This document shows positions 52,224 to 58,666 of a stretch of 64,000 bases of DNA, piece by piece (the first letter of the stretch is position 1; each line of letters opens with the position of its first letter). Origin of the DNA: an uncultured Lachnospiraceae bacterium. GTDB taxonomy: Bacteria; Bacillota; Clostridia; Lachnospirales; Lachnospiraceae. The translations under genes and the position numbers were made by a program. The DNA lies in contig CAJUIS010000014.1 of assembly GCA_910586645.1 (NCBI GenBank), forward strand, positions 1 through 64,000, read 5' to 3'. The notes beneath the pieces are model-generated. The model ran no database searches and had not been told where the DNA came from. It worked only from the letters and a program-made list of their open reading frames with translations.

Positions 52224-54092
52224 CTATAGCTTCTTTACAAACAGCGCCCGGACTGCATTCAGCACCGCAAGCGCCATCACGCCGACGTCCGCAAAAATAG
52301 CAAGCCACATATTCGCTATGCCAAGCGCGCCCAAAACAAGACAAAGAATCTTCACGCCGATTGCAAAGTATATATTTTCATAGACAATTCGGATACATTT
52401 TTTCGATATCCGGATTGCTTTTGCTATTTTTAAAGGATCGTCGTCCATCAAAACCACGTCTGCCGCTTCAATTGCCGCGTCTGAACCAAGCGCGCCCATC
52501 GCAATCCCAATATCGGCTCTCCGAAGCGCCGGAGCGTCATTGATTCCGTCCCCGACAAAAGCCAGCTTTTCTTTTTCCGTCTTCCGTCCCAAAAGCTCTT
52601 CTGCCTTTGCAACCTTATCCGCCGGAAGAAGCTCACTGTAAACTTCACTGATTCCGAGCGTTTCCGCAATTTGATTTGCGACCGCCCTTCCATCCCCGGT
52701 CAGCATAACCGTCTTTTTGATTCCTGACTTCTTCAGTTCCAAAACAGCTTCTTTTGCATGAGGCTTTAAGGTGTCTGAAATCAGAATATGGCCTGCATAA
52801 CTGCCTTCCACTGCAAGGTGCACAACTGTGCCCATATGCGTGCATTCCTGGTGCGCAATGCCAAGACGGCGCATCAGCCTGGCATTTCCTGCGGCAACCA
52901 TTTTTCCGTCCACCCTGGCCGTTACGCCGTTTCCTCCAATTTCCTCCACATCCTTAATCCTGGATTCGTCAATCTCTTTTCCGTATGCTTTTCTTAAACT
53001 TTTACTGATTGGATGGGAAGAATAAGCTTCCGCCAGAGCGGCATATTCTAACAGTTTGTCTTTTTCTATCCGGTTATGGTGCACGCCGTTTACTTCAAAT
53101 ACGCCTTTTGTCATCGTTCCTGTCTTATCAAATACCACATATTTTGTTTTTGAAAGCGCTTCCAGATAATTGGAGCCTTTCACCAAAATCCCTTCATGGC
53201 CCGCACCCCCGATTCCTGCAAAAAAACTCAGAGGTATGCTGATCACAAGAGCGCACGGACAACTGATTACAAGAAACGTAAGGGCACGGTAAATCCAGTT
53301 CCCCCATTCCGGCGCTCCCTGTAAAAACAGCGTCTGCACAAGCGGAGGGACAACCGCAAGGCAAAGCGCGCCATAACAAACCGCAGGCGTATAAAATCTT
53401 GCAAATCTGGAAATAAAATTTTCAGATTTGGATTTTTTAGAACTGGAATTCTCTACCAGATCCAGAATTTTGGATACCGTAGATTCGCCAAACTCTTTCG
53501 TCGTCCGGATCCGAAGCGCACCCGTCATATTAATGCAGCCGCTTATTACTTCGCCGCCTTTTGACACTTCCCTTGGAAGGCTCTCCCCCGTCAGTGCGCT
53601 CGTATTTAATGTGGAGCTTCCTTCTATCACAACCCCGTCAATCGGAATTTTTTCACCGGGCCGCACCAAAAGAACGCTCCCCACTTCCACTTCATCCGGA
53701 TCCATGCGCACAATACTGCCATTTTGTTCCGCATTCGCATAATCCGGCCGGATATCCATCAGTTCGCTGATGTTTTTCCTACTTTTGCCCACAGCATAAC
53801 TTTGAAACAATTCTCCAATCTGATAAAACAGCATTACTGCCACGCCTTCGGCATATTCTCCAAGGGCAATCGCCCCTATTGTCGCCGCTGCCATCAGGAA
53901 ATTCTCGTCAAACACCTGCCGGTTTAAAATGCCTTTTCCAGCCTTTTTTAAAATATCATATCCAATCACCAGATAAGGAAGCAAAAAACACAAAAATCTT
54001 GCATATCCTTTCAGAGGAAGCAAAGAAAATACGAGCATAAGCCCTGCAGCGGCCAGAATCCGGACCAAAACCATCTTCTGCTTCTTATTCAT
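52224..54092 (-). CDS. P1B-type Zn/Cd-transporting ATPase
   Basis: The 622-residue P-type ATPase has the actuator motif TGES, the membrane metal site SCPCALVIS (about 287), the phosphorylation motif DKTGTMT (about 325), HP in SSHPISKS and the hinge VGDGINDAPAL. CPC plus a CadA/ZntA-like sequence suggests Zn2+/Cd2+/Pb2+ export. The usual N-terminal HMA domain is missing and is supplied as a separate small protein by the gene before it. Confidence 0.93.
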   Translation of the reverse strand: MNKKQKMVLVRILAAAGLMLVFSLLPLKGYARFLCFLLPYLVIGYDILKKAGKGILNRQVFDENFLMAAATIGAIALGEYAEGVAVMLFYQIGELFQSYAVGKSRKNISELMDIRPDYANAEQNGSIVRMDPDEVEVGSVLLVRPGEKIPIDGVVIEGSSTLNTSALTGESLPREVSKGGEVISGCINMTGALRIRTTKEFGESTVSKILDLVENSSSKKSKSENFISRFARFYTPAVCYGALCLAVVPPLVQTLFLQGAPEWGNWIYRALTFLVISCPCALVISIPLSFFAGIGGAGHEGILVKGSNYLEALSKTKYVVFDKTGTMTKGVFEVNGVHHNRIEKDKLLEYAALAEAYSSHPISKSLRKAYGKEIDESRIKDVEEIGGNGVTARVDGKMVAAGNARLMRRLGIAHQECTHMGTVVHLAVEGSYAGHILISDTLKPHAKEAVLELKKSGIKKTVMLTGDGRAVANQIAETLGISEVYSELLPADKVAKAEELLGRKTEKEKLAFVGDGINDAPALRRADIGIAMGALGSDAAIEAADVVLMDDDPLKIAKAIRISKKCIRIVYENIYFAIGVKILCLVLGALGIANMWLAIFADVGVMALAVLNAVRALFVKKL

Positions 54093-54104
54093 AAGCGCTC
54101 CTTT

Positions 54105-54323
54105 CTAAAAATAAATCTCGCAGTCATCTTCCACTTTTTTACATCCGGAGAGAACCTCTTTCATAACAGCCTTTGGATCGCTGCCTTCTTCAAATTCCAC
54201 GATCATTTTAAGCGTCATAAAATTTACCGTTGCATCCAAAACGCCTTTTGTCTTTTTTGCCGCTTCTTCCATCTTATTTGCACAGTTTGCGCAGTCCACC
54301 TCAATTTTGTATGTTTTTTTCAT
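54105..54323 (-). CDS. HMA-domain metallochaperone-like protein
   Basis: The protein of about 72 residues is a lone heavy-metal-associated domain with metal motif DCANCANKME, and it ends in the acidic CEIYF. It replaces the N-terminal domain absent from the adjacent ATPase. GGAAAG before the ATG at 54323 decides the start. It is the first gene of the efflux operon. Confidence 0.88.
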   Translation of the reverse strand: MKKTYKIEVDCANCANKMEEAAKKTKGVLDATVNFMTLKMIVEFEEGSDPKAVMKEVLSGCKKVEDDCEIYF

Positions 54324-54355
54324 AATTCTTTCCATTCCTTTCGTTTTTTATTATC

Positions 54356-54375
54356 ATATGAACAATTATTCATAT
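54356..54375 (-). promoter_or_regulatory. ArsR/SmtB-type operator
   Basis: The palindrome ATATGAA-N6-TTCATAT matches the well-known ArsR/SmtB/CzrA operator pattern (ATATGAACA..TATTCATAT). It lies 33 bp upstream of the HMA gene start, in the promoter region of the efflux operon. Confidence 0.8.
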
Positions 54376-54444
54376 ATTTATATGTATTATACCACACAAA
54401 CAGCATTTGTCAATCCTAATCTTAAAAATCAATTTTCAAAATAC

Positions 54445-54477
54445 TTGCTTGCAAGCAATTTTTAAATGCTATATAAT
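54445..54477 (+). promoter_or_regulatory. Promoter with 14-bp palindrome over the -35 box (DUF1836 gene)
   Basis: TTGCAA (54449-54454) and TATAAT (54472-54477) are 17 bp apart. The -35 box sits in the middle of a perfect palindrome TTGCTTGCAAGCAA (54445-54458), a likely operator for autoregulation by the DUF1836 protein. Confidence 0.75.
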
Positions 54478-54495
54478 AGCTTTTGAGGTGATAAA

Positions 54496-55116
54496 ATGTC
54501 GAACGATATTCACGGGTTTTTAAAAGAAGTCCTGGAAAAACTGCAGACGATGGATTACGTCAAGCCGGAATCCCTTCCAAACATTGATTTATATATGGAT
54601 CAGGTCACGACTTTTATGGATACGCAGTTAGCTTCCACGAAACGCCGTCCGGAAGATAAAATCCTGACAAAGACCATGATCAACAATTATGCCAAAAATA
54701 ACCTTCTGCCGCCTCCTGCCAAGAAAAAGTATTCCAGAGATCACGTACTGACGATGCTGTTTATCTATTATTTCAAGAGCATTTTAAGCATCAGCGACAT
54801 TCAGAATATTTTAAACCCTATTACGGACAAATATTTCGGAAACGAAGACGGGCTGCGTATGCAGGAGATTTACAATGAGGTGTTTAGTCTGGAGCACGAA
54901 GAAGTGCAGCATATTTTAAAAGAACTTGCCCGCAAATATAAGACCAGTTTAAAGACTTTTCAAAACGCATCCGAAGAAGATGCGGAACTGCTGCACAAAT
55001 TTGCGTTTATCTGTATGCTGAGTTTTGACGTCTACATGAAAAAACTGATTATTGAGCAGACAATTGACCAGCTTCCCGCTCCAAAAGCGAAAGAGAACCG
55101 TAAAAAAAAGGAATAG
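54496..55116 (+). CDS. DUF1836-domain protein (putative MerR-like regulator)
   Basis: The 206-residue protein matches the DUF1836 family. The region TKTMINNYAKNNLLPPPAKKKYSRDH resembles a MerR-type winged helix that recognises DNA, and the rest is helical. It has a lysine-rich tail. GAGGTG precedes the ATG. A palindromic operator candidate overlaps its promoter. It converges on the YerC gene. Confidence 0.85.
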   Translation: MSNDIHGFLKEVLEKLQTMDYVKPESLPNIDLYMDQVTTFMDTQLASTKRRPEDKILTKTMINNYAKNNLLPPPAKKKYSRDHVLTMLFIYYFKSILSISDIQNILNPITDKYFGNEDGLRMQEIYNEVFSLEHEEVQHILKELARKYKTSLKTFQNASEEDAELLHKFAFICMLSFDVYMKKLIIEQTIDQLPAPKAKENRKKKE

Positions 55117-55124
55117 ATAAAAAT

Positions 55125-55424
55125 CTATTCTTTTTCTTTTGCCTTCAGGCGTTCAAACACCATATCATATCCGTCATTCCCATAATTCAAAGAACGGTTT
55201 ACCCTGCTGATTGTAGCCGTCGACGCCCCTGTCTTTTCCGCTATATCCAGATAGGTCTTCTGCTTCCGCAGCATATGCGCCACTTCAAAACGCTGCGACA
55301 GGGAAAGCAGTTCGTTCACCGTACAGATGTCTTCAAAAAACGTATAGCACTCTTCCCGATCCCGCAAGCTTAAAATGGCGTCAAACAGATAGTCCACAGA
55401 TTCCGTTCTGATTTTCTTTACCAT
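55125..55424 (-). CDS. yerC: YerC/YecD-family TrpR-related repressor
   Basis: The 99-residue protein has the TrpR-like helical fold, with VNELLSLSQRFEVAHML, the HTH core TYLDIAEKTGASTATISRV and the family ending NYGNDGYDMVFERL. Family members are DNA-binding proteins without a known corepressor. AAAGGAGAG precedes the ATG. Confidence 0.93.
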   Translation of the reverse strand: MVKKIRTESVDYLFDAILSLRDREECYTFFEDICTVNELLSLSQRFEVAHMLRKQKTYLDIAEKTGASTATISRVNRSLNYGNDGYDMVFERLKAKEKE

Positions 55425-55654
55425 GAAAAACTCTCCTTTGTATCTTTGCTGTTCCTATTTTATCATTTTAAAGTATGAAAGTAAAGTCGATACAAAAAAT
55501 TCCTTCTTTCTTTTTCCAATCGTTTTCTGCCGCGCAAATGGGAAGAACGTGTATATTGACCGTGTTCTCTGCGGCAGGCGGGATTATCTTCGGATTCTGT
55601 TTCCTGATCTGCCGCAGAACGATAGCGAAGGATAAAACTAAATATAAGAATATG

Positions 55655-55686
55655 AAAAAAATACCGGGCCAAAAGCCCGGTATTTC
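55655..55686 (-). terminator. Terminator of flagellin
   Basis: AAATACCGGGC and GCCCGGTATTT form an 11-bp stem around TTTTG on the minus strand, with TTTTTT running from its end, 19 bp after the flagellin stop. The rest of the gap 55425-55704 shows no credible gene. Confidence 0.9.
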
Positions 55687-55704
55687 CACTCTTTGTTACA
55701 ATGA

Positions 55705-57294
55705 TTACTGCAATAAGGAAAGCACGCCCTGAGTCGCCTGGTTTGCCTGCGCAAGCATAGACTGGCCAGCCTGTGCAAGGATATTGTTTTTGGAATATTC
55801 CACCATGGTTGCCGCCATATCCGTATCGCGGATGCGTGACTCTGCAGCCGTCGTGTTTTCAACTACGTTATCCAGGTTTGCAATCGTGTGCTCCAGACGG
55901 TTCTGAATCGCGCCAAGCGCCGAACGCTGCGTGGATACTTTGGAAATAGCTTCCGCAATCGTATTGATTGCGTCTGTTGCATCTTCCTCTGACATCAATC
56001 CTGTCTTCCGCAAAACATGGACGCCGATTCCGCTTGCCGAAATCGCATCAATCTTAATATTAATCTTATTGTCTTTTAAGGATTCGCTTCCTACGTGAAG
56101 ATTGAATTCCAGCGGATCCGCTGTCGTCATTTTAACGCTGTCTGCGGTTACTGTGATATACTGGCTAATCTGTTCCGCACCGATTTCCACAGAATTCCCA
56201 TTATCATCATTTCTGTAAATTCCTCCTGTATAAGCGCCGTTTTCAAAATAAGCGGAGAAATCCTTAATCTTGTTTCCGGCGTCGTCTACCAGAGGATTTG
56301 CGGAAGTCTCAAAATAATCTCCCAAATCGGCTTCGGCAATCGCTGTGAGCTGATCTCCGTACTGTCCAGCGACATCCGCCGCATCTTCATAGAGCATTGC
56401 GCCGTCTTTGTATTTGAAATTTCCGTTTTCATCTACTTCTATGTATTGGTCGAGAGTTCCTGTTACTGCGTCTGAAGCCGCTGTACCGACAACCGCACCT
56501 GCCGGAGCAGTTGTTCCTCCACCAGCCTGTGCCACCGTTAAATTATTTGCCGTTACAAGATCAAATCCCGCTTTTGCCGTTACATTTCCAGCGTCATCCA
56601 CAGAAAAATATTTATCCAGATCCTTATCCGTCACCGCTACAAACGCCGTATCCGCATCTCCCGTTGCCTTTGCGAACAACCCGGTAGTCACTACCGTCGT
56701 GTCTATTTTCATAGAAGCGCCCGCTGCGGCAGCAGAAGCCGTCACTGCGTCTGTTTCTCCCGCTCCATAAGCGTCCTTTCCGGCTTTTACGGAAATTTCA
56801 CCTTTCTCCGCAGCCTTTGCCGCTTCTGTCAGCTCAAACTCATACGTTGTCTGCGTCGTTGTCTGCTGTGTTGCCGGATCTCCTTTTAATAAATAGATCT
56901 CGTTGAATTTCGTCGTTTCAGAAACACGGTCAATTTCTGTTACCAACTGATCGATTTCATCCTGAACCGCCTGCCTGTCATCGTCTGACATTGTGCCGTT
57001 CGACGCCTGAACCGCCAGCTCGTTCATACGCTGCAGCATAGAATGCACTTCTGTCAAAGCGCCTTCCGCCGTCTGCACGCAGGAAATTCCGTCCTGTGCG
57101 TTTGTAGAAGCCTGCGTTAAGCCGCGGATCTGCTTTCTCATTTTTTCAGAAATTGTAAGTCCTGCAGCATCGTCCGCCGCACGGTTAATTCTGTAGCCGG
57201 AAGATAATTTCTCCGTTGCCTTAGACTGGTTTCCTGTTGTAATGCCGAGCATTCTGCTTGCGTTCATCGCCTGCATATTGTGTTGTACGATCAT
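55705..57294 (-). CDS. hag: Flagellin
   Basis: The 529-residue protein has the conserved D0/D1 N-terminus (QHNMQAMNASRMLGI ... SSGYRINRAADDAAGLTISE) and C-terminus (LGAIQNRLEHTIANLDNVVE ... ILAQAGQSMLAQANQ, then QGVLSLLQ). Between about 150 and 400 lies a variable surface domain rich in Ala, Thr and Asp. It polymerises into the flagellar filament. GGAGG precedes the ATG, and a CsrA-type hairpin lies in the leader. It follows csrA on the same strand. No hook, cap or fliS gene is nearby, so this may be an isolated, switchable flagellin unit. Confidence 0.97.
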   Translation of the reverse strand: MIVQHNMQAMNASRMLGITTGNQSKATEKLSSGYRINRAADDAAGLTISEKMRKQIRGLTQASTNAQDGISCVQTAEGALTEVHSMLQRMNELAVQASNGTMSDDDRQAVQDEIDQLVTEIDRVSETTKFNEIYLLKGDPATQQTTTQTTYEFELTEAAKAAEKGEISVKAGKDAYGAGETDAVTASAAAAGASMKIDTTVVTTGLFAKATGDADTAFVAVTDKDLDKYFSVDDAGNVTAKAGFDLVTANNLTVAQAGGGTTAPAGAVVGTAASDAVTGTLDQYIEVDENGNFKYKDGAMLYEDAADVAGQYGDQLTAIAEADLGDYFETSANPLVDDAGNKIKDFSAYFENGAYTGGIYRNDDNGNSVEIGAEQISQYITVTADSVKMTTADPLEFNLHVGSESLKDNKINIKIDAISASGIGVHVLRKTGLMSEEDATDAINTIAEAISKVSTQRSALGAIQNRLEHTIANLDNVVENTTAAESRIRDTDMAATMVEYSKNNILAQAGQSMLAQANQATQGVLSLLQ

Positions 57295-57302
57295 AATAGT
57301 TA

Positions 57303-57342
57303 CCTCCGTGTGTTTGATTTTTTTTTCGGGAATCCGTTCCCG
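57303..57342 (-). promoter_or_regulatory. CsrA binding sites in the flagellin leader
   Basis: The minus-strand hairpin CGGGAA-CGGA-TTCCCG (57327-57342) displays GGA in its loop, the classic CsrA target. A second GGA lies in the ribosome site CACGGAGGTA (57303-57310). One dimer could bridge both and block translation, as known for Bacillus subtilis hag. Confidence 0.75.
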
Positions 57343-57368
57343 TCTCTTATAAAATTTTCTATAATAAA

Positions 57369-57392
57369 GCCAGGCCCCCAGGATAGCCCGGC
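57369..57392 (-). terminator. Weak intercistronic hairpin between csrA and flagellin
   Basis: GCCGGGC and GCCTGGC (seven pairs including one GU) are followed by TTTATTATAG on the minus strand. It could attenuate read-through from csrA into flagellin. I see no good separate promoter for flagellin in the gap. Confidence 0.45.
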
Positions 57393-57435
57393 AGTATTAC
57401 CTTAATTTGCCGAATGGCAGAAAAGCGTTTTAAAA

Positions 57436-57693
57436 TTATCTGACACAGATCTGCCGTTCCTTTTCCCGCCTTAAAATAGCCGCGATTTCTTTCTGCGCCT
57501 CAGGTGAAATCCCTTTTTCCCTGTAATACGGTGATGTTTTCTTTTGTTTTCCGGCATTGCTCCTTACAATATTCATTGTTTTTGGCGCATCCACCAGAAG
57601 ATGAATGTTGTTTGCCGAACCTCCCGAAAAAATCACTTTAATTTCATTTCCAATATCAATAAATTCTCCCGGCTTTAATGTCAGTTTCAGCAT
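57436..57693 (-). CDS. csrA: CsrA-family translational regulator
   Basis: The 85-residue protein follows the CsrA pattern: LTLKPGEFIDIGNEIKVIF, then VDAPKTMNIVRSN with the RNA-contacting Arg. A C-terminal extension of about 30 residues goes beyond the usual 60-75. CsrA represses flagellin translation by covering its ribosome site. AAGGAGG precedes the ATG. Its FliW antagonist is not in the window. The gene starts only 31 bp from the left inversion site, so its only obvious promoter is the invertible one. Confidence 0.85.
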   Translation of the reverse strand: MLKLTLKPGEFIDIGNEIKVIFSGGSANNIHLLVDAPKTMNIVRSNAGKQKKTSPYYREKGISPEAQKEIAAILRREKERQICVR

Positions 57694-57724
57694 TTGTAAC
57701 CTCCTTGTTTGTTCACTCCCTGAT

Positions 57725-57752
57725 TTGCAACAGTTTGTATAAAATGTTGCAT
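57725..57752. repeat. Left recombination site of the inversion switch
   Basis: Arms TTGCAACAGTTT and AAAATGTTGCAT flank the 4-bp core GTAT. The right arm is identical to both arms of the right site. The left arm differs by two bases. Two inverted 12-bp arms around a short core is the standard layout of a tyrosine-recombinase crossover site. Confidence 0.82.
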
Positions 57753-57782
57753 AGCCAGTACGTCCCTGAAATCAGGGCAAAT

Positions 57783-57810
57783 AAAAAAGCCGCCGGAAAT
57801 CTTTGGCGGC
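57783..57810 (-). terminator. Outward-facing terminator inside the switch
   Basis: On the minus strand GCCGCC and GGCGGC flank a 10-nt loop and are followed by TTTTTTA. In the sequenced orientation it would stop leftward transcripts before csrA. After inversion it would guard the right side. Confidence 0.75.
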
Positions 57811-57824
57811 GGAAAGGATACATT

Positions 57825-58403
57825 ATGGGAACAACACAACCGATTCGGAGCAAAACGGAACTCAAAAAATTTATGGATTACTATCAGACAGAACAGCCAA
57901 GCCCCAGAAATTATGCAATGACAATTTTAGGACTTCATACTGCACTCCGCATCAGCGATATTTTAAATTTAAAATGGAGAGACGTATATGACTTTGACCG
58001 CCGCCATTTTCTTACTCATTTGCTTGTCTGTGAGAAAAAGACGGGAAAACAGAATGTAATTGCCTTAAACAGCCACGCCAAAAATGCACTGGACCGCTAC
58101 CGCATCCAATGCAGTCCAAAACCGGAGTCTTTTATTTTTTCAAAAAAAGCGGATCCCAAACTTCCCATCTGCCGATCCCAGGCATATCGGATTATCAAAA
58201 AAGCCGCGTCAGCTACGCTGTACGATACGCATATAAGCTGTCATTCCCTGCGGAAAACATTTGGCTATCATGCCTGGAAACAGGGGACGCCTCCTGTTCT
58301 GCTGATGGATATTTTCAATCATTCTTCCTTTGAAATTACAAAAAGATACCTTGGAATTGAGCAGGACGAAAAAGATTCTATCTTTCTGAAAATAGATTTG
58401 TAA
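57825..58403 (+). CDS. Single-domain tyrosine recombinase (FimB/RecV-like invertase)
   Basis: The 192-residue protein is only a catalytic domain, as in FimB/FimE. The catalytic residues are visible: Arg in HTALRISD (about 44), Lys in CEKKTGKQ, HSLRK (about 142), His in FNHSS and the nucleophile Tyr in KRYLGIEQ (about 175). GGAAAGG lies 8 bp before the ATG. It is wholly enclosed by the two inverted crossover sites and so is the probable enzyme that flips them. No good promoter was found inside the segment upstream of it. Confidence 0.88.
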   Translation: MGTTQPIRSKTELKKFMDYYQTEQPSPRNYAMTILGLHTALRISDILNLKWRDVYDFDRRHFLTHLLVCEKKTGKQNVIALNSHAKNALDRYRIQCSPKPESFIFSKKADPKLPICRSQAYRIIKKAASATLYDTHISCHSLRKTFGYHAWKQGTPPVLLMDIFNHSSFEITKRYLGIEQDEKDSIFLKIDL

Positions 58404-58421
58404 AAAATTTTTATTCAGGGG

Positions 58422-58448
58422 TAAAGTTTACGAAAAGATTGCCGAAAT
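58422..58448 (+). promoter_or_regulatory. Flagellar sigma-28 (SigD) promoter at the right end of the switch
   Basis: TAAA (58422-58425), a 15-bp spacer and GCCGAAAT (58441-58448) match the sigma-28 consensus TAAA-N15-GCCGATAA with two mismatches in the last bases. The start point would be near 58455, just inside the right crossover site. As sequenced it points away from the flagellin genes. Confidence 0.78.
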
Positions 58449-58465
58449 ATATGGTGTAAAGAAAG

Positions 58466-58493
58466 ATGCAACATTTTATACAAAATGTTGCAT
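58466..58493. repeat. Right recombination site, also a perfect hairpin
   Basis: ATGCAACATTTT and AAAATGTTGCAT flank the core ATAC. The symmetry extends outward (AAAG/CTTT) to a 16-bp stem followed by TTTCTTTTCTTTC, so for rightward transcripts it also looks like a Rho-independent terminator. A 19-bp stretch is an exact inverted match to the left site. Confidence 0.82.
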
Positions 58494-58666
58494 CTTTCTT
58501 TTCTTTCTATTATAAACAAATTTCGGAAAATAAATCTCAGACTGTCTGTTTTTTTCTTTCTTTCCATAAAAAGGCTTTTCAAATGCCGTCTTATTTTTCA
58601 TGGAACCATTTTACAGTTTCCCTCATACTATATTACTATATTTTAATATTTCAGGGAGGATTTTTT

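Larger units (their letters stand above)
57725..58493. mobile_element. Invertible DNA segment carrying its own recombinase and a sigma-28 promoter
   Basis: Two near-identical 28-bp sites bound a segment of about 741 bp (core to core). Their cores GTAT and ATAC are reverse complements, so the sites are inverted relative to each other, and recombination would flip the segment rather than delete it. The segment contains one gene, the FimB-sized recombinase, plus a minus-strand terminator at its left end and a flagellar-type promoter at its right end pointing outward. To its left lie csrA and flagellin reading away. In the sequenced orientation the promoter faces the other way (predicted OFF). 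Confidence 0.8.

Noticed and set aside
55463..55732. Overlapping hydrophobic open frames on both strands after flagellin
   Set aside because: Neither has a ribosome site, both run into the flagellin terminator, and their hydrophobic stretches mirror each other on opposite strands, as expected for chance frames.
57361..57435. Independent sigma-28 promoter for flagellin in the csrA-flagellin gap
   Set aside because: The closest match (CAAA-N13-GCCGGGCT) has wrong spacing and a poor -10, so I did not call it.
57678..57824. Longer start for the recombinase at 57678
   Set aside because: It would translate through the left crossover site and the internal hairpin, so its N-terminus would change on inversion. 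The ATG at 57825 has a proper ribosome site and matches FimB-type length.
58466..58666. Upstream start for the substrate-binding lipoprotein
   Set aside because: The longer frame starts within the right crossover site and puts 67 residues before the lipoprotein signal; GTG 58667 has GGAGG at the right distance.
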